Assembly: GCF_018375725.1 (NCBI RefSeq) | Contig: NZ_JAHACR010000003.1 | Location: 29,135-93,134, forward strand | DNA length: 64,000 nt | Direction: 5' to 3' | Origin: Burkholderia sp. | Lineage (GTDB): Bacteria; Pseudomonadota; Gammaproteobacteria; Burkholderiales; Burkholderiaceae | Shown here: piece by piece, positions 60,702 to 64,000 of the stretch | Position numbering within the stretch: the stretch's first letter is position 1 | How the letters are laid out: the number at the start of each line of letters is the position of its first letter | The notes under the pieces: generated by a model | Database searches by the model: none | What the model was told of the DNA's origin: nothing | The model's input: only the letters and a program-made list of their open reading frames with translations | Made by a program: the position numbers and the translations under genes

Positions 60702-61472
60702 TCAGTCCACGAATGCGCGTTCGATCACGTAGTGGCCCGGCGCGCTGTTCTTGCCTTCGACCAGGCCGGCCTTCTTCAGCAGCTCGGTCGTGTCCTTCAG
60801 CATCGCGGTGCTGCCGCACAGCATCACGCGATCGTGTTCCGGCGAGAACGGCGGGACGTCCAGATCCGAGAACAGCTTGCCCGACGAGATCAGGTCGGTG
60901 ATCCGGCCTTCGTTCTCGAACTCCTCGCGCGTGACGGTCGGGTAGTAGACGAGCTTGTCCTTGATCACTTCGCCGAGGTACTCGTGGCCCGGCAGGTCGT
61001 GCTTGATGAAGTCCATGTACGCGAGTTCGCCCTTCAGGCGGCACGTGTGCGTCAGGATCACCTTGTCGAAACGGTCGTAGATGTCCGGGTCGCGGATGAT
61101 CGACATGAACGGCGCGAGGCCCGTGCCGGTCGACAGCATCCACAGTGTCTTGCCGGGCAGCAGGTTGTCGGCGACGAGCGTGCCGGTCGGCTTCTTGCCG
61201 ATCAGCACGGTGTCGCCCACCTTCAGGTGTTGCAGGCGCGACGTCAGCGGGCCGTCCTGGACCTTGATGCTGAAGAACTCGAGATGCTCTTCGTAGTTCG
61301 GGCTGACGATGCTGTATGCGCGCGTGAGCGGCTTGCCGTCGACCTCGAGGCCGACCATCGTGAATTCGCCGTTGTTGAAGCGCAGGCTCGGCTCACGGGT
61401 GCAGGTGAAGCTGAAAAGCGTATCGGTCCAGTGGTGGACGGATTGAACGGTAGCGGTGTCGAATTTGCTCAT
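60702..61472 (-). CDS. fpr: Ferredoxin-NADP reductase
   Basis: A 256-residue flavoprotein. FAD-binding RAYS at 51-54, NADP-binding GTGLAPFMS, VMLCGSTAML and the C-terminal HYVIERAFVD match the bacterial FPR (subclass I) family that passes electrons between NADPH and ferredoxin or flavodoxin, often in oxidative stress and Fe-S repair. It starts MSKFDTATVQS and ends before a strong terminator. Confidence 0.95.
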   Translation of the reverse strand: MSKFDTATVQSVHHWTDTLFSFTCTREPSLRFNNGEFTMVGLEVDGKPLTRAYSIVSPNYEEHLEFFSIKVQDGPLTSRLQHLKVGDTVLIGKKPTGTLVADNLLPGKTLWMLSTGTGLAPFMSIIRDPDIYDRFDKVILTHTCRLKGELAYMDFIKHDLPGHEYLGEVIKDKLVYYPTVTREEFENEGRITDLISSGKLFSDLDVPPFSPEHDRVMLCGSTAMLKDTTELLKKAGLVEGKNSAPGHYVIERAFVD

Positions 61473-61925
61473 GACTTCGAAAACGGACGCGTGTAACGGG
61501 CGAAAAACGAGGGCGTCGGCCCGATCCGCGGATCGGCCGGCCGGCGCGCCTGACACGCGCCTTCTCGATGACAGATGATTGAATAAACGGCTATTTTACC
61601 CTGCTTGCGCGGATCGCGGGCTTGACCTCGGACATGGCGCGGGTTTCGTGCAACAAAACCTTTCAACCATCTTGCCGTCGGGCGGGCGTGCCTCGCCTCG
61701 AGGCCGGCGGGCCGGATCCGGAAACCGGGGCGCGCGGACGAAGCATGAAAACGGTCGCCGCGCCGGGGCAAGCGGGCATCTCGAGGTCATGGCGGCGTTC
61801 GGCGTTGCCGCGGGCGTGCGCGTCGCGCCAGGTGGCGACGATTTGCCGCAGGCAAGGCGCCGGCGGGTGCGACGCGGCGGGCCGGATGCCAGCGCGAAAC
61901 GGCCGCGCGCAGCATGCCGCGGCGC
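61473..61925. other. Gene-free region between fpr and the EEP gene
   Basis: The region is upstream of fpr and downstream of the EEP-family gene. No open frame here resembles a protein; the fpr promoter should lie near 61,480-61,600, where an AT-rich patch (ATTTTACC) is seen. No SoxR or OxyR site was recognised. Confidence 0.4.
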
Positions 61926-62744
61926 TTACGGCGGGTCGAGCCGCAGGCGTGCGATGTACGGCAGGTGATCCGACAGCCACGCGGTCTCGCTCGACGGCGC
62001 GCTCCATTCGAGCGGCGTGAGGCCGCGCACGAACATCTTGTCGAGGGCGAGCGCGGGCGAGAACGCGGGGAACGTGCGTCCCGATTCGCCGAGCAGCGTC
62101 GCGACTTCGGACATGCCGATCTCCGCGAACAGCGGAATCGAATCGTTGCGCCAATCGTTGAAGTCGCCGGCGAGCACGAGCGGGCCGTCTTTCGCGTTGC
62201 GCACGATCCAGTGCGCGATCCAGTGCATCTGGCGCAGCCGCGCCGCGCGCGTCAGCGCGAGATGCGCGCACAGCAGCGTGACGGCGCGGGCGCCGGCGAG
62301 CGTGGCCCGCGCGACCAGCAGGCCGCGCCGTTCGAAGCGGTGCGCGGAAATGTCCCAGCGGCCGCCGAGGTCGAGCGGGTGCGGCGACAGGATCGCGTTG
62401 CCGTGCCGCCACGACGGCTTGAACACGTTGGGACCGAGCGCGATCTGCCAGTCGAGTGTGCTGGCGATTTCCGTCGCCTGGCAATGCCACACGTCGTCGA
62501 GCGTGTCGTCGATCGGCGCGCCAAAGCCGGTCTCGAGCAACGGGCGCGGCACCCGGCGCGCCATCGCTTCCTGCAGGAAGTAGACGTCGGCGTGCGTGGA
62601 CTGCATCCAGTCGCGCATCGCGTTCCATGCGGTGAAGCCGAGCGGCGAGCGGCCCTTGTGCAGGTTCCAGCTCACGGCGGTGATTTCGCCGGGCGCGGCG
62701 TGCGGCTCGGCAAAGGGCAACGGGAGGGCGTCGGACGCTGGCAT
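61926..62744 (-). CDS. Endonuclease/exonuclease/phosphatase-family protein
   Basis: A 272-residue metal-dependent phosphoesterase. Motifs in order: SWNLHKG, YFLQEAM (Glu for metal), AHLALT, LAGDFNDWR and the closing SDHLPYIARL. Members include DNases, sphingomyelinases and inositol phosphatases; no signal peptide is seen here, so a nucleic-acid or other intracellular substrate is likeliest. Confidence 0.87.
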   Translation of the reverse strand: MPASDALPLPFAEPHAAPGEITAVSWNLHKGRSPLGFTAWNAMRDWMQSTHADVYFLQEAMARRVPRPLLETGFGAPIDDTLDDVWHCQATEIASTLDWQIALGPNVFKPSWRHGNAILSPHPLDLGGRWDISAHRFERRGLLVARATLAGARAVTLLCAHLALTRAARLRQMHWIAHWIVRNAKDGPLVLAGDFNDWRNDSIPLFAEIGMSEVATLLGESGRTFPAFSPALALDKMFVRGLTPLEWSAPSSETAWLSDHLPYIARLRLDPP

Positions 62745-62751
62745 GGCGGGT

Positions 62752-63234
62752 TCAGTCCTTCACGATGCGCGCACGCACGCGGTAGACGAGTTTCGGTTGC
62801 TGGTCGATGAGTGTCCAGTCGGTCCAGTTCGTGCTGCCGACGGAAAGCCCCGGATGGCTCGCGATGATCTGTCGCGGCGAGGCAGGCAGGCACGGGTCGC
62901 GCTGCGCCGCGTCGGAATCGTCGAGCGTTTCCTGCGCGTCGATTGCGAGCGATACGACGTCGTCGTCGACATATAGCGGCGCGACGGTCACCGACCGCGA
63001 GCGCTCGGTCGGGACGACGCGTGCCTTGTCGCCGCAGCCGACCGGCACGGCGGACGGATAGCGGTGCGTGTCGGTGCGCGTCTGGCCCACGGTGGTTTTC
63101 TGCTGGAACGTGTCGACCGTCTGGCCGTTGCTCACGACCTGGATTTCCCAGGCGACGACGGCCGGCGCCGTACTCTGCGCGTGGGCGGCGAGCGCGACGC
63201 TCGTCAGCACAACGGCCAGGCTGTGTTTCAGCAT
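62752..63234 (-). CDS. Exported hypothetical protein
   Basis: A 160-residue protein with a clear signal peptide (LAVVLTSVALAAHAQ). The mature part has a beta-rich look and one Cys pair (VGCGDK, DPCLPAS), but no family I recognise. ATG at 63234 follows GGAGAGGC. It lies 7 bases upstream of the EEP gene on the same strand, so it may be co-transcribed. Confidence 0.75.
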   Translation of the reverse strand: MLKHSLAVVLTSVALAAHAQSTAPAVVAWEIQVVSNGQTVDTFQQKTTVGQTRTDTHRYPSAVPVGCGDKARVVPTERSRSVTVAPLYVDDDVVSLAIDAQETLDDSDAAQRDPCLPASPRQIIASHPGLSVGSTNWTDWTLIDQQPKLVYRVRARIVKD

Positions 63235-63382
63235 GAAGCCTCTCCGGAAACGCGCGATAGCGGGGAACGGACGCACATCTTACGCTCGATCGAAATGGAA
63301 CGGTGCGGTGGGCCGGCAGCGGCAAGGCGAGCCCGGCGCGCCACGCGGCCATGCTTGAAAGGTAAGTGCGCGCCGCGGGTTT

Positions 63383-64000
63383 TCAAGCAAAAAAGCGCGC
63401 GAACTCGGCGACGGGCGCGCGTTCGGTGACGAGCTGGTTCTCGATCGCGTCGGGATCCGCATAACCGAGCGACATCCCGCACACCAGCTGTTCGTTGCCG
63501 GGCATGCCGAGATGTTCGGCAACGATCCGGTGAAACGGCACGAACGCAGCTTGCGGACAGGTATCGAGGCCGCGTGCGCGGGCCGCGGTCATCACGCCTT
63601 GCAGGAACATGCCGCAATCCAGCCATGCGCCTTGCGCCATCACGCGATCGATCGTGAAGAACAGCGCGACCGGCGCATCGAAGAAGCGGAAATTGCGCGC
63701 GTGCTGCGCATGCATGCGTTCCTTTTCTTCGCGGCGGATGTTCAGCAGGCTGTACAGATCCCAGCCAACCTTGCGCCGGCGGTCGATATACGGCGAGATC
63801 CATTCGCGCGGATAGTAGTCGTATTCGGCGACGTATTTCGTGTCGCGCTCGGGATCGTCATGCGCGGCGGTGAGCGCGGCGGCGAGCGCGTCGCGCGTGG
63901 CGCCCGTCGCGACATAGACGCGCCACGGCTGGATGTTGGTGCCCGATGGCGCGCGGCTGGCGGCCTCGAGGATCGCCTCGATCGTGTCGTACGCGTACTC
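63383..64000 (-). CDS. Nitroreductase-family protein (5' end outside window)
   Basis: The last 205 codons of an FMN-dependent nitroreductase: ILEAASRAPSGTNIQPWRVYV near the window edge is the FMN-binding start of the fold, and GLDTCPQAAF with LVCGMSLGYAD follow. The gene begins beyond position 64000. The substrate is unknown; members reduce nitroaromatics, quinones or flavins. Confidence 0.87.
   Translation of the reverse strand, partial: EYAYDTIEAILEAASRAPSGTNIQPWRVYVATGATRDALAAALTAAHDDPERDTKYVAEYDYYPREWISPYIDRRRKVGWDLYSLLNIRREEKERMHAQHARNFRFFDAPVALFFTIDRVMAQGAWLDCGMFLQGVMTAARARGLDTCPQAAFVPFHRIVAEHLGMPGNEQLVCGMSLGYADPDAIENQLVTERAPVAEFARFFA

Noticed and set aside
61579..61968. Plus-strand gene between fpr and the EEP gene
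   Set aside because: Gly/Arg-rich composition typical of chance frames, overlaps the EEP gene's 3' end, no motif.

Overview
This window looks like a piece of the main chromosome of a Burkholderia-type betaproteobacterium. The DNA is visibly GC-rich, third codon positions are almost all G or C, and housekeeping neighbours of that lineage sit together: metX-metW, slmA, argB, RegB/RegA, hslVU, a one-cysteine DksA, xerC, dapF, metK and a split fliFGHIJK / fliE-fliST flagellar locus. The genus is inferred from protein content and order; the species cannot be fixed by reading alone. No rRNA, tRNA, insertion sequence or CRISPR array was seen.

Layout. 1-4.5 kb: the tail of an unknown gene, a terminator, an M48-like protein whose HExxH motif reads HGIAH, an AmpG-type transporter, and metX-metW headed by a SAM-II riboswitch. 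4.6-14.7 kb: a surface-adhesion block, all on the minus strand: a five-gene chaperone-usher fimbrial operon (subunit, chaperone, usher, tip adhesin, second subunit) and a large autotransporter, with AT-rich DNA upstream of the fimbrial operon and of the autotransporter. 14.7-19.4 kb: slmA, a HAD nucleotidase, argB, a small CWC protein, and the RegB/RegA redox two-component pair. 19.5-22.9 kb: a LuxR-type regulator divergent from a large lipoprotein. 23-33.7 kb: hslVU, dksA, a CobW/COG0523 GTPase, an rRNA methyltransferase, xerC, a DUF484 gene broken by an in-frame amber codon, dapF, an LpxL-type acyltransferase, and metK behind a structured leader.

33.7-43.7 kb: mixed metabolic genes (a PhyH-like dioxygenase, an aldo/keto reductase, an MFS transporter with a frameshift, SrkA-like kinase, aldehyde dehydrogenase divergent from a GMC oxidoreductase) and several small proteins. 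43.7-54 kb: flagellar genes, fliFGHIJK leftward and fliE, fliST, a second FliK-like gene and a FlhB-tail-like gene rightward, with a sigma-28 promoter before fliS. 54-64 kb: a PepSY membrane protein behind a Fur-like site, XdhC-family protein, an unrecognised protein made of two copies of one domain, an APC permease, a NarL-type two-component system, ferredoxin-NADP reductase, an EEP-family phosphoesterase, an exported protein and a nitroreductase running off the end.

How it fits together. Methionine/SAM metabolism appears twice with RNA-level control signals: a SAM-II aptamer before metX and a Shine-Dalgarno-pairing leader before metK. The flagellar and fimbrial/autotransporter sets serve motility and attachment. 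The items most worth a second look are the SAM-II riboswitch with an inserted hairpin and unclear expression platform, the metK leader, the two-repeat protein at 56.2-56.7 kb, the FlhB-tail orphan, and two broken genes (DUF484 amber, MFS frameshift).
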